Shown here: positions 1-9,082 of the stretch, piece after piece
How the letters are laid out: each line of letters starts with the position of its first letter
Numbering within the stretch: the first letter of the stretch is position 1
Source of the DNA: an uncultured Kordia sp.
GTDB taxonomy: Bacteria > Bacteroidota > Bacteroidia > Flavobacteriales > Flavobacteriaceae
Length of the DNA: 64,000 bases
Assembly: GCF_947496985.1 (NCBI RefSeq)
Contig: NZ_CANMEZ010000004.1
Coordinates: forward strand, 248,001-312,000
Direction of reading: 5' to 3'
Made by a program: the position numbers and the translations under genes
Notes under the pieces: model-generated
Databases searched by the model: none
Seen by the model: the letters and a program-made list of their open reading frames with translations, nothing else
Told to the model about the DNA's origin: nothing

Positions 1-377
1 AATTATCTGATTCAGGTGTGAATCAAGAATTATTAAGTGATCAAATGGTAAACGGAAAAAATTATCATCGTATCAAAATTACATTTGGAAATAATGTTGG
101 TGATGGACAAGATACATACATTCTATATGTAAATAAAAAAACAAAATTAATTGATCAATTTCTATTTACAGTGGTAAGTTTTGGAGTAACAGATCCTTAT
201 TTAATGACGTTTGAGTATGAAACTGTAGCTGGGATAAAAATACCTAGCAAACGTAGATATATTGAAGCTGATTGGAATGGAACTATAAAAGGCAAAGCAT
301 ATTATATAACCAATTGGACAAACATACAATTTGGAGTTTCTGTAGATAAGTCAATGTTTGAGAAGCCTACGAAATAA
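1..377 (+). CDS. C-terminal part of a DUF6503-like exported protein (partial)
   Basis: The reading frame is open to the left edge of the window, so the gene begins upstream; the GTG at 18 is probably an internal Val codon. The visible 120 or so residues alternate short beta strands and polar turns (YHRIKITF, TYILYVNKKTKLIDQFLFTV, GIKIPSKRRYIEADWNGT). This is the pattern of LolA/LppX-like half-barrel proteins and resembles the DUF6503 family of Flavobacteriia, which is my best but uncertain assignment. Such proteins are usually exported and may bind lipids; the signal peptide would lie outside the window. A strong hairpin terminator follows 22 nt after the stop, so this is the last gene of its transcript. 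Confidence 0.6.
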   Translation, partial: LSDSGVNQELLSDQMVNGKNYHRIKITFGNNVGDGQDTYILYVNKKTKLIDQFLFTVVSFGVTDPYLMTFEYETVAGIKIPSKRRYIEADWNGTIKGKAYYITNWTNIQFGVSVDKSMFEKPTK

Positions 378-399
378 AATTCAAGTTCATATTAGATAC

Positions 400-425
400 A
401 AAGCGAGCTTCGGTTCGCTTTTTTG
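400..425 (+). terminator. Rho-independent terminator
   Basis: Nine-base-pair stem (400-408 with 413-421, one G-U pair) closed by a UUCG tetraloop and followed by a T-rich run. It ends transcription of the partial gene on its left; the A-rich 5' side means it could also work for the minus-strand kinase gene that ends at 461. Confidence 0.85.
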
Positions 426-460
426 TTTTATTGTATTAAAAAATAGGAGAGAAGTATAGA

Positions 461-2620
461 CTACTCAATTTTCCAAGAGAATTTTATAGTGGTACCAATT
501 CCCTTTTCTGATTCAACACTAATAACACCATTATTTTCTGCAACTATTTTCTTTACAATAGAAAGACCAATTCCAGTGCTTTCAACTTCATTATTGACAT
601 TTAATTGACTAAACATTTCGAAGATTTTTGTGTGATATTTGGCTTCAATTCCAGGACCATTATCACTCACAAAAAATGCATATTCATTTGGAAGTTTTGA
701 AAAAGAAATCGTAATGATGGCGCTATCTTTATCATTATGTTTAATAGCATTACTTATAAGATTCTGAAAAACATGTTTCAATTCAACCTTACTTGCAAAA
801 ATTTCAAAATCGACATCAGGAAGATGAATTGTATGTCTGTTTTCATCGTTCACGATACTGGTGACTTCATTCAGTAAATCATTTAAACTAAATAACTCTT
901 TACTCTTCTTCTCTTTGGTAATTTTTGAATATTCTAAAAGATCATTTATCAATGCATACATTTTAGAAACTCTATCTTTTAACAATTGAAAACGATGTTT
1001 AACATCTTCATCTATAGTCTCTTCTATATCTTCTTCAATAAAGGAAGCAAGTGTGTTTATAGCAATTAAGGGCGCTTTTAAATCGTGTGAAACAATATGG
1101 TTAAAACTATCAAGTTCAGCATTTGATTTCTCTAAATTTCGTAGATTTTCTTTCAATTCAATATTCACATTTGATAGCTCTTTTGATTGTAAAGAGATTT
1201 CTTTTTTCTGAGTTAAAGCAAATTCTTTTGCTTTTTCAAGTTCGTGAAACGAATTAGAAAATCGCATCATTAATAGCATTGAAAGTAATAAAAAGGTAAT
1301 AATATAACCGAAGTTTACATATACAATTGCATTAGTATTTTCTCCTAAAAACAAAAATATATGTGTTGTAAATACAAAAGAACCTAATAGCATACTTACA
1401 AGCAATAAGATTGATTTTTGACGCTCACCAATAATAATTGCACTAACAATCACATAAAATACATATATTAAATTGATAATCATTAAGCTGAAAAATGGCA
1501 TTAATAATTTAGTAAAATATGGTCTCGGTAGAAATATAGCTAGCAATGCAAGTATATAAAACCCGTATTTGAGCATCTTTGCATATATTTTATGTGTATG
1601 GTCGGAAAAAATAGCGTTAAAGAATAAACTCGCCGAGAGTCCCGCTAAAAATAAGGCTATATATTCAATCTTTGTTAAGAATATCCAACTAGCAGATTCA
1701 AAAATTTCTGCAAAAGGCGCATATCGATCACTCATTGCCATATATGCCAAAGAAATACACATAATAGCAAAATAGAGTACAGCTTTATCTTTATTCCAAT
1801 AAAACAAAAAGAAGAGTAAAAAGAAGATTCCTATAAAGCTTAAACTTCCTATAAAAATCATGTCAGCAATCACTCGTTTCGTTTTTATGCTCAACAAATG
1901 ATGACTAGGCGATACAATTAAAGATTCCGTAATTCCACCTTTATGATGATAGAAATTGGCAACTTGAATCACAATTTCGAATTCCGTTTCATAAGTGTTT
2001 AAAGGAATAATTTGAGAAAAACGTCTGTGTAAAGTTTCTTCTTTTGAAGAACTAACATGACCTATTTCTGAAATCATCTTTCCATTAATCCAAGTTTTTG
2101 AAGCTGCATAACTCGATGGTATATAAAGTGATACATGTGGTCTATCTTTTGGAATAGAAATTAATAAACGATACGTAGCACAGCCGAAAGAAGGTAATTT
2201 TTCAGTATCAGAAAGATCAAAATTTCTCCAATTATCAAGTGTTACTTTTTCAAAAGGTTTGTTTTCAAAATTACCGGGTTCTACAAGTTGATTCCAATAA
2301 AATAACCATGCTGAATCTAGTAGTATTTCTGTATGTTCATTAAAGACAGTGTCTTGAAAATTAGTTATATACGATTCTTTTTTAATTTGTTGAGCGAAAG
2401 CAAATGAAGAGTAAATGGATAAAAATAGAATAGCAAAAAAACATATGAATTCCCTGAGTTGTTTAGATAACAACGGTATATCAATTAGAGAATTTTTTGC
2501 TTTTACTACAATCATATATATAAATATCCAAAATAAGTAATATAAATGACTTATGGAAATAACTGTTTTTATCTTCAATTCTTTTATTGTGAATATTTCT
2601 TTACTATTAATTGATAACAA
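461..2620 (-). CDS. 7TMR-DISM membrane sensor histidine kinase
   Basis: Hybrid membrane sensor kinase. In order: a hydrophobic N-terminus ending in SSFAFAQ (signal-peptide-like), an extracellular jelly-roll domain of the 7TMR-DISMED2 type (about residues 85-245), a seven-helix membrane region (about 250-465), a coiled coil, a HisKA domain with the phosphoacceptor H512 in SHDLKAPL, and a HATPase domain with N box (NLISNAIKHND), G1 (DNGPGI) and G2 (GIGLSIVKK). It should autophosphorylate in response to an extracytoplasmic ligand, possibly a carbohydrate, and act on a response regulator. No regulator gene is adjacent, so it is an orphan. The first 35 residues look unneeded: ATG at 2515 gives a more usual N-terminus. 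It is divergent from the SPFH operon, with 162 nt between them. Confidence 0.92.
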   Translation of the reverse strand: MLSINSKEIFTIKELKIKTVISISHLYYLFWIFIYMIVVKAKNSLIDIPLLSKQLREFICFFAILFLSIYSSFAFAQQIKKESYITNFQDTVFNEHTEILLDSAWLFYWNQLVEPGNFENKPFEKVTLDNWRNFDLSDTEKLPSFGCATYRLLISIPKDRPHVSLYIPSSYAASKTWINGKMISEIGHVSSSKEETLHRRFSQIIPLNTYETEFEIVIQVANFYHHKGGITESLIVSPSHHLLSIKTKRVIADMIFIGSLSFIGIFFLLFFLFYWNKDKAVLYFAIMCISLAYMAMSDRYAPFAEIFESASWIFLTKIEYIALFLAGLSASLFFNAIFSDHTHKIYAKMLKYGFYILALLAIFLPRPYFTKLLMPFFSLMIINLIYVFYVIVSAIIIGERQKSILLLVSMLLGSFVFTTHIFLFLGENTNAIVYVNFGYIITFLLLSMLLMMRFSNSFHELEKAKEFALTQKKEISLQSKELSNVNIELKENLRNLEKSNAELDSFNHIVSHDLKAPLIAINTLASFIEEDIEETIDEDVKHRFQLLKDRVSKMYALINDLLEYSKITKEKKSKELFSLNDLLNEVTSIVNDENRHTIHLPDVDFEIFASKVELKHVFQNLISNAIKHNDKDSAIITISFSKLPNEYAFFVSDNGPGIEAKYHTKIFEMFSQLNVNNEVESTGIGLSIVKKIVAENNGVISVESEKGIGTTIKFSWKIE

Positions 2621-2712
2621 AATTTCATTTGAGTTTGAATATTTTTTGAAAAATATAATATACTGATTATGAGCTTGTAAATAATAATGCGTAAAAATAA
2701 CGCTAAATAAAT

Positions 2713-2743
2713 TTGTTTGTCATTATATTCTATTTTAAATTTG
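2713..2743 (+). promoter_or_regulatory. Bacteroidota-type promoter of the SPFH-CHAT cluster
   Basis: TAAATTTG at 2736-2743 fits the -7 consensus TAnnTTTG exactly. TTG triplets at 2713-2715 and 2717-2719 lie 20 and 16 nt upstream, near the expected -33 position. The predicted start of transcription near 2750 leaves a leader of about 30 nt before the ATG at 2783. Confidence 0.6.
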
Positions 2744-2782
2744 TGTCATAATTACACAAAACATTAATTTAAATTCAATCGC

Positions 2783-3796
2783 ATGTTAGGAATAAATTAT
2801 ATAAAATTTGATTCAATGAATTATGTTATCCATTATAAAAACGGAAGAATCAAGAAAGAGGGAAGAGGATTATCGTTTTTTTATTTCTCCCCAAATTCAT
2901 CTATTGTTTCTATTCCTGTACAGAGTAATGATTTTCAATTTGTATTTAAAGAAACAACAAAAGATTATCAAGAAATTACTTTGCAAGGACAGATTACTTA
3001 TAAGATAAATAATCCAACGCAAATAGCTGAAATATTAGATTTTACAGTAGATAAGAAGAAACAGTATCTTAAAAATGATTATGAAAAAATTCCGCAACGA
3101 ATCATTAATGAAGCACAAACAGCAAGTGCAGCTATTATTCAAAGATTACATTTAAAAGAAGCTTTACGACAATTAGAAGGTATTGAAAAAGAAATATTCA
3201 CAACTGTTCAAAAATCTAAAGCAGTAGCAATGTTAGGATTAGAAGTATTAAGTGTTAATATACTTGGTGTGACTCCTACACCAGAAATGGCGCGTGCTTT
3301 AGAAGCACAAACGAGAGAATCTCTACAAAAAGAAGCAGATCAAGCTGTTTATGAGCGTAGAAATTTTGCGGTTGAGCAAGAAAGAATGATTAAGGAAAGT
3401 GAGCTAAATACTGAAATAGCAGTTGAGGAGAAGCAAAAGCAAATTGTAGAGAAAAAGATGGAAACGGATCTTGTTAAGCAAGAAAACGAACAAAAATTGA
3501 AAGAAATGGAAATGGTTTCGAGTATTTCATTAGAAGAGCAAAAGAAAACATTGATCGATATTCAAGTAACAAATGAAAAGAAGGAAGCTGATGTAAAGGA
3601 ATATACACTAAATGCAAGTTTGAATCCGTACAAAGAGTTAGACTGGAAAATATTAATGGCAATTGGTAATAATGGTAACAATCCTAGTAATAATATTGCA
3701 TTAGCTTTTAGAGAATTAGCTGAAAATGCTGATAAGATAGGAAATTTAAACATCTCTCCCGAATTGTTAGACTCTATTGTTAGAAGTAAATCATAA
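2783..3796 (+). CDS. SPFH/band-7 domain protein
   Basis: The N-terminal half (about residues 10-185) has the SPFH/band-7 pattern: short beta strands, then an amphipathic helix region with EALRQLEGIEKEIFTTVQ and the conserved VNILGVTPTPEMARALEAQTRE. About 190-265 is a charged helix with heptad character, expected to form a coiled coil, and the tail after NPYKELDWKILMAIG is short. There is no clear membrane helix, so this is a soluble or peripherally attached member. SPFH proteins form ring or cage oligomers that organise membranes or partner proteins. It is first in a same-strand cluster with an NAD-kinase-like gene 5 nt downstream, then an unknown protein and a CHAT protease. A scaffold role for those partners is inferred from the context only. 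Confidence 0.85.
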   Translation: MLGINYIKFDSMNYVIHYKNGRIKKEGRGLSFFYFSPNSSIVSIPVQSNDFQFVFKETTKDYQEITLQGQITYKINNPTQIAEILDFTVDKKKQYLKNDYEKIPQRIINEAQTASAAIIQRLHLKEALRQLEGIEKEIFTTVQKSKAVAMLGLEVLSVNILGVTPTPEMARALEAQTRESLQKEADQAVYERRNFAVEQERMIKESELNTEIAVEEKQKQIVEKKMETDLVKQENEQKLKEMEMVSSISLEEQKKTLIDIQVTNEKKEADVKEYTLNASLNPYKELDWKILMAIGNNGNNPSNNIALAFRELAENADKIGNLNISPELLDSIVRSKS

Positions 3797-3801
3797 AAGA
3801 G

Positions 3802-4728
3802 ATGGATTTTGAAAGAATATTAATTATTAGAGACAAAACAAGGCTTGAACAATTAATAGAACGCTTTAATTCAAAAGCTCAAGCTCGGTTTTATATTGAA
3901 AATTCTGGTGGCGACTTTGCTTTTTTTGAACAAGAACACGATACGTTCTACGAATCTCTTTCAATAATTAAAGCGGCTACTATTAATAAATTCAAACACA
4001 AAATAATACATCGTTCATTTTTACCAACATATATTTTTACGGAAAACGAGTTAATACTTGTTATTGGTCAAGATGGATTGGTTGCAAATACGGCTAAATA
4101 CGTTAATGGATTGCCAATTATTGGAATAAACCCAGATGTAGAACGTTATGACGGAATCCTTTTAAAACACTCTCCTAATGACTTAAAAAGCATGCTAAAA
4201 AAAATTAGCAAAGGAAATTATCAAACTAAACAGGTTACTATGGCAAAAGCAACTTTAAATGACGGACAAACATTATTAGCTTTTAATGATTTTTATATTG
4301 GTGCAGATTCGCATGTATCTTCAAGATATCAAATTGAATTCAATGGAAAAAAAGAACAACAATCTTCAAGTGGAATCATAATTTCAACAGGAGCTGGTTC
4401 TACAGGTTGGTTAAGTTCTGTTTTTAATATGACAAAAAATATAGGTGAATTTCATTATCAAAATACCACTAATTGTAGCTCTACTTTTGCATGGAATGAT
4501 GATCAATTAGTTTTTGTTGTAAGAGAACCGTTTTTGAGTAAAATGTCGCAAACTAATATTGGTTATGGAATCATCACAAAAACATGCTCATTAAAAATAG
4601 AATCTAATATGCCTACAAAAGGAATTATTTTTAGTGATGGTATTGAGACTGATTTTTTAAATTTTAACTCAGGAAGTACCGTAGAAATAAATATTGCTGA
4701 TGAAAAAGCAACTTTAATCATAGGATAG
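3802..4728 (+). CDS. NAD kinase-like (ATP-NAD kinase fold) protein
   Basis: A 308-residue protein with the marks of the NAD kinase superfamily. GQDGLVANTAKY is in place of the GGDGT nucleotide motif, FNDFYIGA matches the conserved NE/ND segment, and SSGIIISTGAGSTGWLSS replaces STPTGSTAYxxSAGG, followed by a beta-rich C-terminal domain. The key glycines are kept, but the motifs deviate from housekeeping NAD kinases (Q for the second G, L for T), so it belongs to a divergent branch; substrate and even activity are uncertain. The ATG lies 5 nt after the SPFH stop, which suggests translational coupling. Association with an SPFH protein hints that the two act together. It is unlikely to be the essential NAD kinase of the cell. 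Confidence 0.78.
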   Translation: MDFERILIIRDKTRLEQLIERFNSKAQARFYIENSGGDFAFFEQEHDTFYESLSIIKAATINKFKHKIIHRSFLPTYIFTENELILVIGQDGLVANTAKYVNGLPIIGINPDVERYDGILLKHSPNDLKSMLKKISKGNYQTKQVTMAKATLNDGQTLLAFNDFYIGADSHVSSRYQIEFNGKKEQQSSSGIIISTGAGSTGWLSSVFNMTKNIGEFHYQNTTNCSSTFAWNDDQLVFVVREPFLSKMSQTNIGYGIITKTCSLKIESNMPTKGIIFSDGIETDFLNFNSGSTVEINIADEKATLIIG

Positions 4729-4800
4729 TGTATCAAATAGAAAGTAAATTCATAAACAATTGTCATTTTTTCAATCAAAATTGAAAGGAAATTTTTAAAT

Positions 4801-4822
4801 TTAACAATATGTAATTTGTTAA
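4801..4822. promoter_or_regulatory. Inverted repeat between NAD-kinase-like and unknown gene
   Basis: TTAACAA at 4801-4807 pairs with TTGTTAA at 4816-4822 across an 8-nt spacer, inside the 108-nt gap before the next gene. A near-match to the -7 box (TAATTTG, one base short) lies within it at 4812-4818. It could be an operator for an internal promoter or a weak hairpin; no T run follows. Confidence 0.3.
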
Positions 4823-4836
4823 CTACTGCTTGAATT

Positions 4837-5538
4837 ATGATTGAAATTAAATTTGAAGAGTCAAAAAAACGAACTTTTAAACTTTATAAAAAAGAACGCG
4901 ACTCACGAGGAAAATCGTTTGATAATATTATAGATTCTAGTAGTGTAGATCTAAGTGAAGTAATCTCACAACAAATTACGGCTATTGATGGAGATAATGA
5001 TCCTGAAATGGTTCATTTTTTAGACAATCAAGATCCAGAATATCGTTTCAATATCATCCGAATTGGATGTACTTTCCGTACCAAAAAAGACGAACACTTC
5101 AGCAAAGCTTGGATTTCAGTTCCTATGCATTTTAAAGAAAATCCTACTGAAAAACCCTTAGTTTGGTCTTTGACACCCGAAAATGTAGCGGAAGATGTGA
5201 AAGCGAAGGATAGTATAAAAATTAGCTCTGAGCTAAAATTTTTAAAAGGCGAAGTTAGTCATGAAGAATCAACTACAAGCAAAGATTTTTTTATAACAAG
5301 TTTTAGAGAAGGGAAAGGATCGCCAATGTGGGAATTTGAAAAAACAAATAATATATCTATTAATGGATCTTATGCTTGTTACATCATTATCAGAACAAAA
5401 AAGAGTGATCATATCAAAGGGAAAGTTGAAATAAAAACAGTTTTAAAAGAAAAGACATATATCATTTTTAACAAAGAAAAAGAAATGGAAGCTATTCCGT
5501 TTTTAGAATTCGAAATTAAACCAATTGTAACGAATTGA
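4837..5538 (+). CDS. Unrecognised beta-rich protein of the CHAT cluster
   Basis: I do not recognise this 233-residue protein. It has no signal peptide and no membrane helix. Alternating hydrophobic stretches such as FNIIRIGCTF, ACYIIIRTKK and TYIIFNK suggest an all-beta cytoplasmic fold, and the first 45 residues are highly charged (KKRTFKLYKKERDSRGKS). It lies between the NAD-kinase-like gene (108 nt upstream) and the CHAT protease (20 nt downstream) on the same strand, so it is probably co-expressed with the protease. Possible roles are a regulator, a substrate or a sensor subunit of that protease. This is inference from position alone. Confidence 0.75.
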   Translation: MIEIKFEESKKRTFKLYKKERDSRGKSFDNIIDSSSVDLSEVISQQITAIDGDNDPEMVHFLDNQDPEYRFNIIRIGCTFRTKKDEHFSKAWISVPMHFKENPTEKPLVWSLTPENVAEDVKAKDSIKISSELKFLKGEVSHEESTTSKDFFITSFREGKGSPMWEFEKTNNISINGSYACYIIIRTKKSDHIKGKVEIKTVLKEKTYIIFNKEKEMEAIPFLEFEIKPIVTN

Positions 5539-5558
5539 TCCAACTATAAACTCATTAA

Positions 5559-8500
5559 ATGTCGCCGCAAATAGAGAAATTTTATGACCATTTGTTTCAT
5601 GTATATGAAGAACTATTACTTTTAAAAAAAGAGAATTGGAAAACATATCTTTATGAAAACCCTATCATATTCTCAAAAAGAAATAGTTATGCTGTTTACC
5701 AAAGTATTGAGGCTGGATATTTTAAGTTAATTCCTCGATTAAAACATCTTAGTTCTGAAGAAATATTAGCTCCAATGCAAAGTATTATCTCAATGTCTAA
5801 ACATTTTGCAAAATTTCCTATGGATTATCCTTTTGGCACAGGACCTGTAGAGCAAATTTGGAAACAGTTTGAAGCTAAAGAAATATCATTAGCATATGCA
5901 GAAAAATTGATTACAAATGATTCATTATACATAAGTACAGAAAACTATATTTATTGTCTCTGTAACTATTGTGAATCGCTTGCACATGAAGGAAATTGGC
6001 GAAAAGCAATTTCATTATTCAAAATACTAAAAACCGGCATAGAACACAGAAATTACTACCCATGGCATGATATAGACAAAGAACAGATTGTATTAACTTG
6101 GCTAGATCTAGTTTCATGTGCTACCAATGAAATTCCTGACGCTCGCTATTTTAATGATGCTGTCGAAACAGCAAAAGAGTTTATTGGTAAAACAGACGAT
6201 AGATATTCATTGTATGATAAAGAAGAACTGTTTCATAGATTAGCTGTCATACATTTTGATCCTTATTTTGCAGGTAAAAGCCTTATTGATTATGAAAGTG
6301 CCTTTCGTGCATGGCAACTAAAATTGACATATGAATTTGGAAATGAAATTCAACATTGGAATGAAAAAGATCAATATATGCCATCGCCCAAAGAAACCAT
6401 TCCCAAAGCAATAGAATATGGACTAAAAGCTATAAAAGTTCGTAAAGGAATTCCAAGAGCACGAAGTTTAAAAGTAGTCGTAGATGCCATGTTTTCAGCA
6501 AAACTCTTGCAATATCCTATTGACACTTCGAACCTTTTACCATTTGCAGAAGAAGCACAAAGTATATTCAAAGAATTTCCAGACGAACGCCAAGGTTACG
6601 AAGCACTTACAAGTATTATTGATTATGTAAAAAAAGCAAAAATATCTTCTTTGCAAGACACATACTTCGAAGAATTGGAAGCACTGCTGACAACTGATTT
6701 GAAAGAGTTGTACACAAGTAAAAGTATTAAGGAGCTCAGAATAAATATCACTAAAATAGGAGTAAGTTTACAAAGTATTGAACCAGAGAAATGTTTGAAT
6801 CTTTTACTACGGCATGAATCATTGATTTATGAAGAAACCAATGGTAATCAGGTAAAAATATATTTCAATTTGATGATGTCTTGCTTGTTCAATCAATATA
6901 TCCCTGAATTTTTCAAAATAAAAACAGATTTTTATGAAGAACTTCAACATGCGCTCCAAAAAAGTATTTCTGCTGAAAATTGGACTATAAATGAAATTAC
7001 TGCAGCTCATTTAAAAATTTGTGTACTGTGTGCCGAATCAAATCAAGAAGAAAAAGGACTTGAACATCTCAAATACATTTTACATGCAAATAAACCATTT
7101 GTTGAAAAATATCGTTCTGTCTATACACATATAGAAACGATACTTTATGTAGGTAAAGCTGTTAATTATTTTGATAAAAATAGTTTTACCGAAAGTATTG
7201 AAAACTATATAATAGCATTAAAAATATTGTTGAAAGCGAAACGTACCGAAGAAGCTAAAGATTTATTATTTCGGATTCAACATATTGTTATGGAAAAAAG
7301 CGGTTATGATATTGGATATGTAGCTGTAGCCATAGGAACTCAATTATCAAATTTACAAATACGAATTGGTGTTGAAACTATACAAATAGCAAATACTATT
7401 TTTAAAAGATTACTAAGTAAATTTATACATATAGGTGATTATGATACACGGCTTTTAGGACTGTTGTTACAAGTATATAAAGGTTACTTATTTAATAATA
7501 TTATGGAGGCGCCAATTAGTGTTCATTGGTCACAAAACAAAGAACTAGTAGTACTAGATACAAAAATAAAAAACTTACAAAAAAAGCGTACGTTAGAACT
7601 TGAAAAACAAGGTGTTCCTTACGAAAAAAAGATTCTAGATGATGAAATGATTATTGGATCGGTATATGGAAAATCGATTTCATTAAAAGGAGAATCAACA
7701 AAAGATAAAATTTTAAACTTACAGCAAGTTTTTGATGCTAAGTTTCAACGTTTTCTAGTCAAACAGCATTTGAATGAAAACGCGTTTTTACACAAACACT
7801 TTAGTGAAATACAATCAAAAATACCTAAAAATACAGTTGTTATTGATTATTCGTTTGGACAAAATCATATAGGAGGCGCTCAGGTTTACATAACGATAAT
7901 CACAAGTGCTAATCTGCATTTTACAGTTTCTAATATGGCTGACGTGCCTTCTGGTTATATTTCAATGACTTCTGAAGGTAAAAAAGTTACTTACAATTTG
8001 TTGACTTATTTCGTAGGTAAAATTCGTAAGCACATCGTTGAAGAGCCTGGATTTAAAAATATAAGTACGGAAGCTACTGATTTATTAGTAATTGAACATA
8101 AAATATACTTTGGTGGACCAGTTTTAGAAATTCTAAATAAACTACGAAAAAAAGGAATCGATCATCTTTGTATAGTACCGTGTGATACTTTATTTTTCTA
8201 TCCTTTTCATCTTTTGGGAGAAGAAGATGAACCTATTGCAAAACACTGGAAAATATCATACATACCAAATATTCAGTATCTCACAAAAGACATCACTAAA
8301 ACAACTTCAAATCCTGAAATAAGCATATTTGCTGTCAAAGATACGGAAGCTGCTCCTGCATATTTACATCCACTCGTACATGTAGAAGCCGAAGCAAAAG
8401 CCATTGGAGATATCTTTGGAGTTGAACCAATTATAGGAGAGTATGCAACTGAAGAAGCTTTTTATAAAGCTATGTCAGAGTCAACATATGTGCATTTAGC

Positions 8501-8909
8501 ATCACATGGAGAACACAATGTATACGCACCATGTTATCATGCAATATATCTTCAACCTTCAGCAAAAACTAACGGAATTGTAAATGCTTATGAAATTTAT
8601 GGGAACGATTTTAGTAATGTAGAACTCCTAACTCTAAGTGCTTGTGAAACAGCTTTAGGACGCGTCGATTTGGCAAGTAATTTATATGGTTTACCAGCTG
8701 CATTCTTTCATGCAGGAGTAAAAACGATTGTTGGTACCTTGTGGGAAGTAGAAACAACCGCTGCTGCTTTTTTCTTTACAACTTTTTATCAAAATTTAAA
8801 AGACTCTCAAAATAAATTAGATGCTTTTTATACAGCTCAAAAAATAACCAGAATTTCCTTTCCAGAATATAGAGATTGGGGCGCATTTTATTATATGGGA
8901 GATTTTTAA
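5559..8909 (+). CDS. Large helical-repeat protein with C-terminal CHAT caspase-like protease
   Basis: 1116 residues. The first 750 or so are helical with TPR-like repeats (for example CESLAHEGNWRKAISLFKIL and the run around 520-560), a likely sensing and protein-binding scaffold. The C-terminal 350 residues are a CHAT domain, a caspase-family cysteine protease. The catalytic dyad is visible as H983 in HLASHGEHN and C1029 in LSACETALGR, followed by the family's GLPAAFFHAGVKTIVGTLWEVE strand-helix. Both catalytic residues are intact, so it should be active. It has no signal peptide and should be cytoplasmic. CHAT proteases in bacteria act in regulated proteolysis and in anti-phage systems, where they are held off until triggered. 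Here it is the last gene of a SPFH, NAD-kinase-like, unknown, CHAT cluster. No gasdermin or CRISPR partner is nearby. Confidence 0.9.
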   Translation: MSPQIEKFYDHLFHVYEELLLLKKENWKTYLYENPIIFSKRNSYAVYQSIEAGYFKLIPRLKHLSSEEILAPMQSIISMSKHFAKFPMDYPFGTGPVEQIWKQFEAKEISLAYAEKLITNDSLYISTENYIYCLCNYCESLAHEGNWRKAISLFKILKTGIEHRNYYPWHDIDKEQIVLTWLDLVSCATNEIPDARYFNDAVETAKEFIGKTDDRYSLYDKEELFHRLAVIHFDPYFAGKSLIDYESAFRAWQLKLTYEFGNEIQHWNEKDQYMPSPKETIPKAIEYGLKAIKVRKGIPRARSLKVVVDAMFSAKLLQYPIDTSNLLPFAEEAQSIFKEFPDERQGYEALTSIIDYVKKAKISSLQDTYFEELEALLTTDLKELYTSKSIKELRINITKIGVSLQSIEPEKCLNLLLRHESLIYEETNGNQVKIYFNLMMSCLFNQYIPEFFKIKTDFYEELQHALQKSISAENWTINEITAAHLKICVLCAESNQEEKGLEHLKYILHANKPFVEKYRSVYTHIETILYVGKAVNYFDKNSFTESIENYIIALKILLKAKRTEEAKDLLFRIQHIVMEKSGYDIGYVAVAIGTQLSNLQIRIGVETIQIANTIFKRLLSKFIHIGDYDTRLLGLLLQVYKGYLFNNIMEAPISVHWSQNKELVVLDTKIKNLQKKRTLELEKQGVPYEKKILDDEMIIGSVYGKSISLKGESTKDKILNLQQVFDAKFQRFLVKQHLNENAFLHKHFSEIQSKIPKNTVVIDYSFGQNHIGGAQVYITIITSANLHFTVSNMADVPSGYISMTSEGKKVTYNLLTYFVGKIRKHIVEEPGFKNISTEATDLLVIEHKIYFGGPVLEILNKLRKKGIDHLCIVPCDTLFFYPFHLLGEEDEPIAKHWKISYIPNIQYLTKDITKTTSNPEISIFAVKDTEAAPAYLHPLVHVEAEAKAIGDIFGVEPIIGEYATEEAFYKAMSESTYVHLASHGEHNVYAPCYHAIYLQPSAKTNGIVNAYEIYGNDFSNVELLTLSACETALGRVDLASNLYGLPAAFFHAGVKTIVGTLWEVETTAAAFFFTTFYQNLKDSQNKLDAFYTAQKITRISFPEYRDWGAFYYMGDF

Positions 8910-9082
8910 AGGTATAGAAATAGCTGAAAGGAATTTATGTGAAATTTATAAGTAAGATTTAGGATATTTTTAAACATATAGTGTAGAGTAAATAAATTTT
9001 ACACTGACGAAATTATCATTTCCTCAGCTTTTATGGGCTTTTTCCAAGTATTTCGTATAGAATTTAAAAAAGGAAAAAAGTT

